The notes under the pieces are model-generated. The model had not been told where the DNA came from, ran no database searches, and saw only the letters and a program-made list of their open reading frames with translations. Position numbers and translations under genes: made by a program. A stretch of DNA of 64,000 nt, taken from positions 92,180,230 to 92,244,229 of the forward strand of contig NC_031768.1 of the NCBI RefSeq assembly GCF_001522545.3, in the 5' to 3' direction. The first letter of the stretch is position 1, and each line of letters opens with the position of its first letter. The stretch is from Parus major (Eukaryota > Chordata > Aves > Passeriformes > Paridae). Shown piece after piece: positions 13,645 to 26,214 of the stretch.

Positions 13645-15525
13645 ACATTTAAACTCATATTTATGGTACAACCCCTGGAGTTTTATTGTCATTCCAACTA
13701 TTTCAATTGCATTTTGAAAAAAAAATTTATTTTTTTTGCATCTGTTCAAATGCTGTATCTGCAGCCATCACTTCTTAATCATCTGTTTTGCACAGTAATG
13801 TGACATTTATTTTACATGATAAGAAACCGTGCAGTTTTATAGATGAGCTATTTCATATCCCTTAACAAAAGGTTGCAAGGGACCTTTTGCCTTGTACACT
13901 TCAAAAACAGCTTTCCTCTTTTTGAACTTGTCTTTCTCTGCTCCTCCATGCAACAGTCTGAAAGTGCTGCATGCTGTAGAACGAATTTGTAAAAAATGTT
14001 GTTGGCTGGCATTATGTAAAACCATATTTTCCCTTTTGGTGCGTATGTTCTGGTCCTAGTAATGTCCTTGTTTTGCTGAAATTAACATTTTTATCCTCAT
14101 AGTCTTTGGTATGTGGTGGTGTTTTTCTGTCTTTTTTAATTGTGGGCTTTTTTTTTTTTTTAATTAGTATAAGGTTGATTGTTAAAATTAAGTGGCAGAA
14201 GGCTTCTTTCCAAATTATTCAGAGATCTTTTGCTGAAGAAATATATTTTGCTACTCTCAATTGCCTTTTTCCCTTTTTCTTTCATTGCAAACTACTCTGG
14301 GAAGAGCTTCTTTTAACAAAAAAAAAAAGGCTACGCTTGACTGATAATGCATTGCTTTGGATGGTGAAACATTATGAAAGTTTAATTTTTAATTAAATCT
14401 GAAATACCAATTATAACTGAAAGAGATTTTAACCTGTTTCTTTTCAGACTGCCTGAAGTTACATTGTAGATGCTGAAATCACTGCACCTTAAAAACAAAA
14501 AGATTAAGCCACACTGCATTCCTGTAAGTAAAAGCTTTTCCGGTACCTTTTGTCCGTATTTTTCCTCTATATGCATCCAAAGTGTTAGCACAGTAGCTGG
14601 TCTTGGATAAAGGTCAGAGTCCCCTTGAATGGGATTTAGAAGTTCAAAGGGTGTTTTATTTAAAAATTAAAAAGGAACTTACATCTTGCAGATCTTTAAT
14701 TTCAGAGCACTGAATAGATCATTCTTTCCTGCTTTGTTTTGAATAGTATTAGGAATACTGTGCATCTCTGTTTGTTGATTTACAGTTGCTGTCGCTTTGT
14801 CAGTGAGGATTTCTGCACCTTGGTGCAGAGATAACAGAAAGTAGCAGAAGATTCCTTATAGCACAAAACTCAGTTTATTCTCTTCTCATGATGTCGTAAC
14901 AAATTCTTCTCCTTTGTATGAGAAAAAAACAAACAACTTTCTGATGACATCACAGGGGACTTCAGCTGCTTTAGGGTGCAGATGAAGGCAGAAATGCCTA
15001 ATTCATCTCTGCTGTGACACAACAAAACAGTCAAAATAACATCTACGTCTCAGCAAGAAAGGAATCTTTTTCTAAGAGCATAGTTATTCCATAAATGCAA
15101 GTCAGATTGCACATCACTCTGATCCACCCTTATTTAGAATCTGTTTATTGAATGTATTTGGGTTAATAATTAAGATTTGGAACTTCAGTGACTGAACAAC
15201 AGACAAGCAAAAGAGGATTGGAAAATATAGCAGATTCAGATACTCCTAATCAAATTAAATAATATATGAAAAAAATCCAGAAGCTTGTAGAAAGAAGGAA
15301 AAAGATCAATTTCAGTTGAACAGTGCAAAGCTGCGGAATATTACAAAGCAAAGTCAGTTTGTTTTCTTGTTTAAGATCAAAATGTGCATTCTGTAATGAA
15401 ATCCAGAGACTTCTTCCAAAGTGGTACTTTTGTACTTCAGTTTTAAAATATTTTAACTATTAGAGGGGATTTATCATGCCTTTACCACCCCCTTTTTTTA
15501 ATATATTTTAATGTTTCATTGTCAA
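13645..15525. other. Non-coding DNA, no gene recognised
   Basis: No recognised gene or repeat family. T-rich runs occur near 14147-14162 and a short A-run near 14319. Open frames are short and scattered. Confidence 0.6.
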
Positions 15526-15529
15526 TGAG

Positions 15530-15800
15530 CTGGAGGGTACAGATACACTGTGGGCAGCTGAAGCCTGCCCCTCCAGCACACAGCGCCAAGCATGACTCAG
15601 ACAGGCAGATTGTGCCATTCTGGCTCTACTCCACTGTGTTTTTACATTACTGGCAAGGGCCATGCCATTGTGTTGTTTAAATATTGTGTGTTAACTGCAG
15701 GCTGTGGCCAGTGAATGGTATTTAACATTTTCTGCTCTTCGTTGCTGAATGTGAGCAGCTTCCTTGGCCACCAGAGGTTAACCTTTCAATTACACTGGTG
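15530..15800. promoter_or_regulatory. Possible regulatory block with AP-1 site
   Basis: A block of balanced composition between AT-rich flanks. It holds a perfect AP-1 site, TGACTCA, at 15593-15599, and GGCCACCAGAGG at 15766-15777, which fits the left half of a CTCF motif but lacks the following GGC. It has no simple repeats and no open frame. Regulatory activity is an inference from sequence texture. Confidence 0.3.
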
Positions 15801-17380
15801 AGCCAAGTTGAAAACTCTCATGGATTTGCTGGGTCCAGCAGCAATTTAAAGGGAGGTGTTCAGGGAAAAATAGGGGAGCTCTTCTGAATCTCTGAGTACC
15901 AAATTTCATGCTTGTCTTGCAATTTAGTGTGAACAACCAGAAAAAATTTTGTTGGAAAGCAGGAGTAATTCTCTTTCCAAAATGCAGCAGCAGTGTAAGA
16001 GGCAAGTTCTTTGAATCCTTAGGATCCAGATGGTCACTAAGTCCTGCATGGACAGCCCAAGACAAAATAAGAGTAGCAATTGGTGCTGGCTGGGATGAGC
16101 TTTTTTCCATTATATGAGACTCTAGATTTTAAAGAGGAAATAAATACCAAGTGTAAAACTCATGTTTAGGAAATATTTTTCGTTTCCTTTTTTTAGCAAA
16201 AGTGTCAGGTGCATCCACACAGAGATGTTGAGCAGCTTTCTCAAGGTCCAAGAAAATCAGTGGTCAGACTGGGAATGGATTGTGGGATCATGACTCCTAA
16301 GGCTGTTCTGCCTAGGTCTTCTTTCCATTCTGTGAAGGGCCACATTTTTAATCCTTGAGTTTCTTGTGATAATACCTTAAAAAACCACAAACAAAACAAA
16401 AACTACAACTACAACAAAAAACCACAAACCCTTCCACTTTTAAACTTGTAGCTGCTTCTAAGTTCTGTAGCCTTGGCATAGCCTGTCTCTGGAATACAAA
16501 AGAACAAGGTGAGGAAAGTTTTACATAAGCACATATATCCTGTAAAGTGAGGATGTGAGGATGTGCTTCTTGCTATACCTCGTGTCCATGTAAATACTTG
16601 CATCACACAATAAAAGTAGTGGCACTTTTTATAGAGGAAGGTATGCTTTAAGGATTTGTTTCCTATATGTTTGCTGTAATCAGGTGTTTCTAATTGTGAG
16701 ATCCTTAAAAAGGTGAACTTGCCATTTGGGCTTTCCTGTGTTAACCCAAAAACAGCAAAGAGAAAAGGCGAGCCATATCTTGGTAGTTTTGTAATTTATG
16801 TATTTAATTAATGAGTGGAAACCTTGCTTAAGTGTAGGGGTGTCCCTAAAGTGAGTGATTAATATAAGCCAAATTCTGTCTAATAAAAAATTATTGGTAC
16901 ATGGCATTAGACATCACCTGAACATCTCTCAGACAGTTGCATGAAAAGCTCCACTTGCTGAATGTGGCACTGATATTCTCCTAATGCAAAAGGTCTGTGG
17001 GCTGGATTCTTATGTTGGGTTCTCTGAACTAAAGTCACGTGGGTTGATAGGCAAATAGATCTATTGAGTCAATGGGACTACTCAAATACTTAACTTTAAG
17101 GAAAGTTAAAAGTTAGTACTTTGCTGTTTGCAACTAACCCCAAATAGGATTAAGTCAAAGTGAGGAGGTACCTCTACTCACACTCAGTGTCTGCAGGAGT
17201 TTGGAATGAGACAATGACAGCAATATGTGTATTGTGTGTGGAAGAACAAGATGTGCTTTCAAAGCAATAGCTTTAGCTACGTTTTCATGGGCTGAGGGCA
17301 ATAATGACATGTTATTTTTGTTAAAAAAGAGGTTGGTTTGTCAAGATTTCAGTTTTACAAGGCCTGATCTTATCAGTGAC
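15801..17380. other. Non-coding DNA, no gene recognised
   Basis: No recognised gene. Overlapping open frames on both strands at 15790-16117 (106 and 69 codons) show no known domain. An A/C-rich low-complexity patch lies at 16376-16432. The E-box CACGTG occurs at 17036-17041. Confidence 0.6.
16376..16432. repeat. A-rich low-complexity patch
   Basis: Irregular CAAA and CAACTA units with no fixed period. It has no function evident in the sequence. Confidence 0.8.
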
Positions 17381-17382
17381 CA

Positions 17383-17588
17383 AGAGACCTGGTGTTCTAA
17401 TCTTTATGGATACTGGATCAATGAGTGGCATTGGACAAGTCATTTAACCTCATTGTGCCTTGTTCAGCAGATCATTCTTTCCATCTTGTTCAAACTGATA
17501 CAGCTCTGTAAACATTATTGCATTTGTGAATTTGTGTTTGCAGAGCTCTTAGGGGATAAATAGTAACCACTGTTATTATTTATAAGTA
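17383..17588 (+). repeat. MIR-family SINE fossil
   Basis: The clearest ancient SINE in the window. In order it shows AGACCTGGTGTTCTAATC, then TTGGACAAGTCATTTAACCT at about 17431-17450 (MIR core 'ttgggcaagtcacttaacct'), then CATTGTGCCT. Further on come CTGTAAACATTATTG, GCAGAGCTCTTAG and a 3' end of TGTTATTATT, as in full-length MIR ends. Most of the element's length is represented. MIR-type SINEs are old enough to be shared among amniotes, so finding one in a bird-like genome is expected. The open frame at 17225-17563 overlaps it and is a by-product. Confidence 0.7.
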
Positions 17589-17589
17589 T

Positions 17590-18900
17590 GTTGCGTAGAC
17601 AAAACATGAGGGATGGCGATACAGCCACTCTTGGGGGTGATCTTTCACAACTTCCTTGTACCTTTGTTCAATCCCATCACTCAAAAGTAGCAAGGCCAAC
17701 TCCAATTTAGAGAAGTATTTCTCATGTCACTCTCCCCACTTTTGATTGTTTTATTGTTCATGTTCTCTCTCTGTTTCTTTGCTACTTCCCTCCATGCTGA
17801 GTTAACCTTGTATACCAAACTTTATTCCTTTTTTTTTTTTTTCCTTTTGCATTATACAGCAGAGGCATTTGTGTAACCTCCAAATTACAGAGAGCAAATT
17901 CATTTTGTCTAGTGATTGTTTGCTGATGATGCATGAAACAGACAGAAGACAGTTTGAATTTTCATAAGTTCAATTGAGCTTGCAGGCATAAGGAAAGGAA
18001 GAGGCAGAACCCAAGCCAATGTGACACAGTAAGCTGGCATCCCAAAGTGCAGGCTGCATGTGTAGCGTCAGGATGTCAGGGCTGGGAAGGCCTTCGTCCA
18101 TCACAGCACTGCTTTTAGATGAAGGAAGAGTTTTGAAGCAACAAACAAGCACTACATGTTCTTTACAGTGCAAGAATCCTCACAATTCTTGATGGATTTG
18201 GGACCAGTCCTTTCCTCCTATAACTTGCTGTTCTAGCTAGAATTTCAGGTCTAAGATGGGCTTTGAGTCCATTCCCAGTTCCTGATCCTCTGACAAAATG
18301 TAGACTCTCATGAATTTAAGTCCTTTTCTTTTAATACAGATATTGGCTTGCAGAAGCTGTGTTGCAAATGTGAAATGAGTATAGAAGTGTTCTTGCTTTG
18401 AACAAAGATCAATGTCTTGGGGCCAGCTATCCCTGAGGAATAGTGTTAGCACTAACCAAGAGAATTAATTTTGCCTTTTCCCCTTCCTTTTCCAAGGCAT
18501 TAATCCAGAAACTCAGGGGGATAAATTCTGCCCTGATTTCTACCTGTGCAACCCCAGTGGAAATGTGGAGAGGTCAAAAATGTTTATTAAGGCAGAAATT
18601 GTCCTGGAGTTAGAATTGTGGAGAAAGCAGAAACTAGTTGGTCGTTATCTGGCCCAGGGGCAAGAGGATATGTAGGAGCCCTACCTGGCATTGTATGCTT
18701 CTGAAAGTGCTGCTTTTTTTGTACCTTAAGGAGAATATATTAAAAAAAAATTAAATATATCTAGTGAGTGAAAATTTATAATCAAGAGCACAGTGATTAA
18801 TTGTTCTTCATGTCCACTGGGAGAAAGACCTAAAGAAATCAGTTCAATGAGCAGTGAAAATTGCCAAGTTAGATAATAGGAGCCATGTTGTGACTGTATG
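17590..18900. other. Non-coding DNA, no gene recognised
   Basis: No recognised gene. A 14-nt T-run lies at 17829-17842. Otherwise the sequence is AT-rich without visible structure. Confidence 0.6.
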
Positions 18901-18904
18901 CGTT

Positions 18905-19075
18905 GTAAAGTGCTGGAACACACAACCTATAGGTACTATGGAAGCAGGGGAAATTTCTTTTTTAAGGAATGGCTTGAAAAACCGCCTCCCAGAATGTGCT
19001 GGAAGTTCCCAATAAGACAGATGACCAAGCTGGATGGGTTCTGTTACTCCCTGGCATCTCTCTGATTCAGTGTAC
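18905..19075 (+). mobile_element. Ancient CR1 LINE 3' end
   Basis: The order of short matches follows the CR1 3' untranslated region. GTGCTGGAACA near 18910 corresponds to 'gtgctggaacaggttgcc'. Then comes TTTTTTAAGGAATGGCTTGA near 18959-18977, corresponding to 'ggaggtttttaagaacaggctgga', and CAAGCTGGATGGGTTCTGTT near 19026-19045, corresponding to 'ggctggatgggtct'. It is much more diverged than the CR1 pair at 25.5-26.4 kb and lacks the terminal octamer repeats, so it is an older, decayed copy. The call is from remembered consensus. Confidence 0.5.
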
Positions 19076-19079
19076 CGTT

Positions 19080-22000
19080 TGGGAATGTTGGTATGTGGCG
19101 AGTACATTCCTGATTAATAAAGCCTAATGTTCCCAAAAGATCTCCAGGGTTCTCATTTTTCCATCCTCTCATAACTGAAAGCACACTGTGTCTTCAAAGA
19201 TTTCACTGGGCTGCCAGCATTTTTCTTTGACCCTTCTTTTTTTAGAGAAGAACAGAGGAGGGAGTCGTATAGACACAGAAAGACATTTTCAGTCGTGGTG
19301 AGTCTGCAGGGGTTTCTTTCCAGTCAGTGCACAAATACTGATTTGTTTCAGTTACTGGTTTTTAAAATTTGGATTAATGGAGACACTCCAGGTATTGCCT
19401 GATACAAGCTCCTCTGATAAAGAACATAGAGACAGTTGAAAGTTGCAAATAGGACTGATGATCAGAGCAAATATGTAATGAGGCTGGAGTAAAGCCTGCT
19501 ACAAAAAGGTAAATGTCTCAGGAGATTAAGAGCTTTGTAATTGTCTCTCTTTTCTTATGATTGCCTCTGTTTTCTGAATTTTCATGCAAACATCCTAGAA
19601 AGATGTTTTCACTTAATGAAACTGCAAATCTCAAAATGCAGTTGGCCAAGAACTAAGAAAATTTTCTTAGTTCTCAGGTTGGTTTTAATCAATCTCATTC
19701 ACAACTTAGCACAGAAAAGGAGTTGGGAATTATTTTTATTAATTCTCTCGTGGAGTTATCTTGGTTTTGTTTCTTACAAATGTTTAATGTTTTTTTGGGG
19801 AGGTGGAGGAGGTTTGTGGGGCTTTGTTTGTATGTTGTAGGTCTGGAGGTTAAGGATATCAGCTGTAGTGCACAAATGGGTAAAATCATGACTTTTTTCA
19901 TAGATGACAGCTCTTGTTTTTGCAGAATAGTGGCCACAATAGATGGGGATTGGAAAATGACTCTCTGGTGTGTGGTTGTTACAGTATATAAAGGAGTATG
20001 GGCTGTGATTCACTCCTGTTAAAAAGGCATGGGAATATAAGCATTGATTCCCTGCATAGCACTGCTGTAGCAAGTTGTAGTAAAACACTTCAGCATTTCA
20101 GCACCTGAAGATGTTATGGTGAAAGTGGAAAATTTTTCACTCCATTTATCAAAGCATTTGCTACTCTGCTTCAAGATAAAATAAAGATTAAATATTATTG
20201 AGCGAGGAAGGTTATCTCAGACCATAGATGTCATTAGATAAACTATGAAAGGAAACAAAGTAACACAGACCTGGCTTTTTCCAAAGTTCTATTTTGTTCT
20301 ATCTGAAATGCAATTGTTTAGCTAAACCAGTGTATAATGGGAGGGACTCCAGAGAAAGGCATTGTGGTTACTCTATATTTACATCAGTGTCCCTGAGGAC
20401 ACTCTCGCTGAATCATTTCAAATTCCAGAGTCTGATGTAGGGAAGTCTGATGAATGTGAGTTACCCAAATTTTCTGGTCTGTTTTCCTCACTAGGCTAAA
20501 TTGTCTAGCTCTGAATTTTACTATAGAGGATCTCATTCTCTCTGCCTTCTTTCCTGTCATTGCCCCTGAAGTATATAGATAATAGATTAGGAAGAGATTT
20601 TAATCTGTTGTGCCAAAATTGGTCTGTTGTTTTTAACAGTTTCCACTGGCATGAAAGAGATCAGAATATCTGATTTATTTGTTTATTTTTAAATAATAAC
20701 CAAAAAGAAGTATTTGTGCAAAATGTTTTGGTGTTAGCAATAACTGAAAGCATCTCTGAGTCAAAACCTGCATTAACAATTTTTTGAACCTGTTGCTTTC
20801 TTTGGCAGATTTTTTTTTCATCATATTTCCTTAGAAATTTCATTCTAGTTCATGCAGTGTTCTTATTGAAATTTTGAATAGTTAAAATCTCTTGTAGAAT
20901 GGAAGAGTGTTATCTCATTTCTTCTAAGATTTGCAGCAAGTAATCGAGAATCCTGTGACTCTTACCAGCAGAACCTTTTAAAGAAATAAGATGTATCTTT
21001 CTCAACAGCATTGATAGCAGTTGTGCACCAGATCACTGCATGTCCTCTCTGAATACAAACCACATTAGATCATGATCATGCAGCCCCAGTCCGTTTAGGT
21101 GGGGTATAGTGGCACAGTTCCTATATATAGATACTGTAAGATCAGACCATCAGTGGAAAAATAGGTGAATTCTCATCTCTTCCCAGTTCCTTTTTCCATT
21201 CATTAGGGTTTCAAGTGAAGAGGATAATCTGTTTTGTCATGTCTGTTGCCCTGTTTTAATACACGACTAACCTTCTTATGTCAGAGTGGCTGTCACTTCC
21301 CCAGAACAAGTGATACTGAATTCCTGAAGCAAACAGCTCTAAAATGATCATCCTTTGGGGCGAATTTAGTGCCTTACTGACAGCTTTAGCCTGCATGTTG
21401 TTGGCAACCAGAGGGAAATTCCAGTGGTCAGGGCATCACAAAAGCCTGAGGAATGCAGAGAGGATGCTGAGGGACCCAGGAACAAGGTGACCAGTAAGTT
21501 ACAGAATTAAATTAGTCTACCAACTCAACTGGAAGTGTAGCATGATTAGAAGTGAAAAATCCCTGAGCCAATAGGAAAGGTTGCTGTAGGTAGTCATGCT
21601 CATGGATGGCACCTGAACATAAAAGTTTTGATTCCTCATAACTGTTTCAATCCTGCAGGAAAGAATGGATAATGCTTTTTACATTTGTCAGGGCTTCAGT
21701 GCTGTTTATTTCGTCTTAGTGCCTCTTGGCCATGTGACTTCACTCCAGATCCCATTTGCAGTTTCTTCCTGTGTCAGAAATAGGTGTATTACTACTTCTC
21801 AGCTTCTTTGTGTGTGTGTGACTTAGAAAATACTGCTCTTTTACAGCTACATCTGCCCTTCCTCTGATCGTGCTTGCCATTCAAAAACACATTTATCACG
21901 GCAAGCTCTTGTTCACTTTAGCAGTCTTTATTATGCAGTGGTGTTCTTGTGCCTACGTGCTGATACTCATGGCTCCAGAACAGCACTGAAGAGAACATTC

Positions 22001-25000
22001 AGATGTTAGTGCACCTCTAAATGTCTAGCAAATACTTAGTTTCCTCAGGATACCAGTCATGGTCACCTCAAGTGTTTTCCTGCCCTGTCCAGGGAATTGT
22101 CCTTTGGCAAGAGTTCAGGAAAATTCTTAGTGTAGGAAGGTAATCCCAGCTAATAGTTATGATTACAATCTATAACAAATATAAATACATAGATTTTTGG
22201 ACCAGTATTGAACCAAAGCTTTGCATTCAGATAATCCCCGAACTTCTGTGATGCTCAAAACATCATCCTCTTTTCATATGTAAATCTCAGACTATTGCAA
22301 AGATACGGAAATAGGTGGTGAGAGGACATGGTGCTATCAGGTCCAAAGCTGGATAAAGTAACATTTAGGTGCAGGACTCCAAGTGGAATTCAAACCCCAG
22401 AGCTAGGGGCTTTGTCCAGTACTTGGGATGTATTAAAGGCAAGGGGAAGCATCTGGTTGGATGGTGTTCAGCCTAGAGACAACCAGAAGGAAGCTCTAGA
22501 GGCTAAAGACTTCGAGATTCTTCCATGGACAGGATTTCTTACCAGCAAGATATTTTTTCTTACTGCAATCCATTCATGTCCTAGAGAACTCCAAATGTGC
22601 TAGGTACATTTTACCTTTTTATGAATGCATTTTCTCTCCCCTTATAGGATTTGCCTTTCATCAATATGAGATAGGCAGAAATTTCCTGTGCACTAGAATG
22701 GTGTAAAACAATTCCGATGTCCCTGCATTGTCAGACTGTCAGTGGCACAGTTTTCTATGTGATTGTCTTCATTATCACTAAATTATATTTAAAAGCATTT
22801 AATTTCTAAAAATCTCTTACACTATCTCTGTCATAATGTTTAGAATGTATCTATACCATATAGTAGATATTCTTTAAGCTCCTTATGCTTCTATTTCTTG
22901 TAAAAGAAATATACTGCATAACAAAATAGAATTTCTCTATTTAATGCTGAACTAATTCTCAAAGCTGTGTTGTGATTAATCCTGGATGCACTGGTGGAAA
23001 TTTAGAAAGGGTAGTAGGCTTTCCTCCCTGCTTTTTCTTTGTTGACATGGTAGGAAACCTGAATATCCATGTTATGAAACACTTATGTCTCACTTCTGCC
23101 GCTGCCAGTACTTGATCCCACTGTCTGCATGGGATAGGACTTTGTGATTCCCCTCTGCTGCTTCCTAGAGCTGGCAACTCAGGCCTGTGGAGCTGGGAGA
23201 AATTCAGGGCTGCAGGTAAGCAATGTGACAAAGCCAGTGTTCTTTGTAGTGCCCAGAGAGGTTATGCAAACATAATTATCACCTGTGATCCCTGCCAGAT
23301 CTCTGCACACCATTTCTGGATGAAGTGCCACCATTTCCTGATCACTTCTTTTACAGATAAAGAGGGAAATCCTGGCCCCAAAAAAGTCCCTGGGATTCTT
23401 CCACATTCCTTTCAGTGGAAACAGGAATCATTGCAAACATATATGCTTGAGCTGGGTCTTTACGTGGGTTGGGTTATGGTATGTCTGATGCATTTATGTA
23501 CTCATCTTTTTCCTCCCCTCCAAAAGTCCTGCCCTAGGTGAGGGACAGACACCAACTGCTCTGGCTGATGTCCTGCTGGTAATGCAGGACTCTCCTTAAC
23601 TGATGGAGAGGAAAAGGTTTTACCTTTTGGTAAAAAAAAAAAAGAAAAATAGTGGTAAAATAAATACATCCTGCTTTCTTTAGAGTGGCTTATTTTTTTT
23701 TCTTTTTTCTTGAAACAAGTAGATTTATCCTGTTTTAATACCAAAGAGACATAAAATTTGTCACATGCATGTTTGTGCCCAGTAGTGGTTAAATGAAGGT
23801 TTATTTTGGATTTATTCCTATTTTCAGGTTTGGAGTTCTTTTGAGTAAGGTTATAAGACTATATTAGTTAAAAATTATTCCCTTCTCCCATTTTACCTAG
23901 CCCAGTTTTAATACTAAACAATTCTTCACTTCGTGGAGTTGATGAGGAACTGGCAAATTTCATATACAGTTCAGACAAACCAGTTCTTCGCTGAACTGGA
24001 GCTGCCCAGTTGCTGCACTTGCTTGTCCTGAATCCAGGTGTAAAAATCCCTGTCTCTGTCCCAGTTTGGCCTTTTTATTCCTCTGCATCACTGATATGCA
24101 AGTGGAAACACCTGCACTGATCTTTCTCAGTGTTGAGAGCTTTCAGAACCCAGTCTCCATTTGTCCTGTGTTTCTTTAAATATAGTAAGAGATAATAGAG
24201 CCTGTTCTGCACTTTTAAAATCTCTATCTTCTTACTTAAAGCTAGGTCAAATATTCTGTGTATTTGCAAGTGTAGCACAGATTCATGTGGCTAAATGGAT
24301 AGCAGTGGGGGTGGTACTGTTGCTCTTTAAATAGGGACTCCATTTATTTTAGTGGGATTTTCACCAGTTTCAGTGCTCAGAAAGTCAGGTTCTGTTTCCT
24401 TTCACCATTTTGCCAATATATCACTATTGCTATAATTCCTCCCCTCTTCATTCTTAATGCCCATGCCATTAGGACTCTTAGGTCCCAGTAAGGCATTATT
24501 GGTGTGGAGGGCAAGAAATAGTAAGATGCTTAATAAGAAATCCTAGTGCAAATCTTACCAAACACAAATTATAGAAACAAGAATCGCATATAATGGCATA
24601 CAGTGGCTGCTCAGTGTACCAGTCCAAATTAAAATGTGCTCTCCTCTGTCCAATAGATCTAGACCAGGAGAGATGAAAAGAAATTGTGTCCCCTCTTCTC
24701 CCAGCTCTCCCCAGTTCATAACTACAATCCCAATTATCTTGTCAAAGTGAAGTTTTTATGGGAAAAAGATAACATATCACCACAATAACTTCTGAACATA
24801 GCCCATGCCTCAGGACTTCGTGTAGCACAGAAGGTCTTATTTCACCTCTAGGTCCTTTACAAATAGAAATGCCTTGAACAATGAGCCAGTAAAATGTGAA
24901 ATTAAGCAGGGGCAAATGTACATTTATTTTATGTATAGTCACATTAATCAGACATATCATTTTTCTTTGGAAATGACTGTTTCAACAAAAGCAAAATTAT

Positions 25001-25455
25001 AGCAATTAAAAGTGTAAGGAGGAAAAATAATAGTATTGATTTTGTTTTGTGTGGTTTTGTTATTTTTTGCTTAATTTTGTGATAAGTAAGTAGTAATGCA
25101 TATCTTACTGCACGTCAATCTGTTTGTTAGACTGCAAAGATTTCAGAAAGGTGAAGGTTCAGTAAGAACTAAGCTAATGCCTGGTGACTTTTTTCTTTGC
25201 ACGAAACACTGCTGGTTTTGCTACACTGATGTGCAAGAATGCAAATACAGAAATAGCAAAAAATGAAAGGGCTTACTTGGAAATTCTAATACACAGAACT
25301 TTCAAAACAAATTTATTTTTGGCTTTTTAATTATGTGGAAAGGTTCAGTATCACTTCTTTTTGAATCCTGACTTCAAAAGGAAATGAAAAGTCAAATTTT
25401 CTCCCTTTACTTATAGCTTTAAAATGCCTCAAAAGGCCTAGTAGCTCACTAGCAA
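19080..25455. other. Non-coding DNA, no gene recognised
   Basis: About 6.4 kb with no recognised gene. It contains a perfect palindrome at 19649-19674, a short GT repeat at 21809-21821, a GGGG/GGAGG patch near 19796-19820, and an A-run near 23631 facing a T-run near 23692. Overlapping frames at 19541-20088 on both strands (80-104 codons) have no known domain. A stretch near 22300-22410 has a faint SINE-like look but was not firm enough to call. Confidence 0.55.
19649..19674. repeat. Perfect 26-bp palindrome
   Basis: The half-site AGAACTAAGAAAA (19649-19661) is followed with no spacer by its exact reverse complement (19662-19674). The bases just outside do not pair. A spacerless perfect palindrome of 13-bp arms is not expected by chance in 64 kb. 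It could extrude as a cruciform or fold back in RNA. It is not part of any repeat family I recognise. Confidence 0.95.
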
Positions 25456-25459
25456 AATA

Positions 25460-26165
25460 TCATAGAATCATTGACTGTCCTGCATTGGAAGGGACCCACA
25501 AGGATCATCAAGTTCAACTCTTGACCCTGCACAGGACACCCCAAGAGTCACACCATGAGCCTGAGAGTGTTGTTCAAATGCCTCTTGAACTCTGCCAGAC
25601 TTGGTGCTGTGACCACTTCCCTGGGGAGCCTGTCTCAGGGCCCAGCCACCCTCTGGGGGAAGAACTTTTTCCTAATAATCCAACCTAAACCTCCCCTGAC
25701 ACAACTTCAGGCCATTCCNNNNNNNNNNNNNNNNNNNNNNNNNNNNNNNNNNNNNNNNNNNNNNNNNNNNNNNNNNNNNNNNNNNNNNNNNNNNNNNNNN
25801 NNNNNNNNNNNNNNNNNNNNNNNNNNNNNNNNNNNNNNNNNNNNNNNNNNNNNNNNNNNNNNNNNNNNNNNNNNNNNNNNNNNNNNNNNNNNNNNNNNNN
25901 NNNNNNNNNNNNNNNNNNNNNNNNNNNNNNNNNNNNNNNNNNNNNNNNNNNNNNNNNNNNNNNNNNNNNNNNNNNNNNNNNNNNNNNNNNNNNNNNNNNN
26001 NNNNNNNNNNNNNNNNNNNNNNNNNNNNNNNNNTCAGAGCAGAGCAGGACAATCCCCTCCCCTGCCTGCCTGTGATGCTGTGCCTGATGCCCCCAGGACA
26101 GGGTTGGCCCTCCTGGCTCCAGGGCGCTGCTGACTCAGATTCAACTTTCCATAAATCAGGACCCT
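25460..26165 (-). mobile_element. CR1 LINE fragment, 3' part, interrupted by gap
   Basis: Read on the minus strand, this is one CR1 copy. Its 3' end is at 25460 (CATAGAATCA in plus orientation, the complement of the CR1 terminal octamer). It is followed by the usual 3' UTR, including CCTAATAATCCAACCTAAAC near 25671-25690. Right of the gap, about 26034-26165 encodes on the minus strand the end of the CR1 second reading frame: VLIYGKLNLSQQ and ARRANPVLG match the family's 'VLVDSQLNMSQQ...AKKANGILG'. The unsequenced 315 bases fall within the part that joins these two pieces. The 5' portion of the element is missing, as in most 5'-truncated CR1 copies, and substitutions are many. Confidence 0.85.
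25719..26033. other. Assembly gap (315 N)
   Basis: A run of N. Both sides belong to the same minus-strand CR1 copy, so the missing bases are probably the end of its reading frame and the start of its 3' UTR. Open frames spanning the N run are artefacts. Confidence 0.99.
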
Positions 26166-26214
26166 CCCCTGAGACACAAGAAAAAAAGATCTGGGTTCTG
26201 TTGCTCTTTGAAAT

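Noticed and set aside
22300..22420. SINE-like segment with a 'gaattcaaaccccag' look
   Set aside because: Only one short piece resembles a tRNA-derived SINE; the order of other parts could not be followed.
25555..26133. 192-codon plus frame and 126-codon minus frame across the gap
   Set aside because: They are open only because the 315 N bases contain no stop; the real sequence is CR1.
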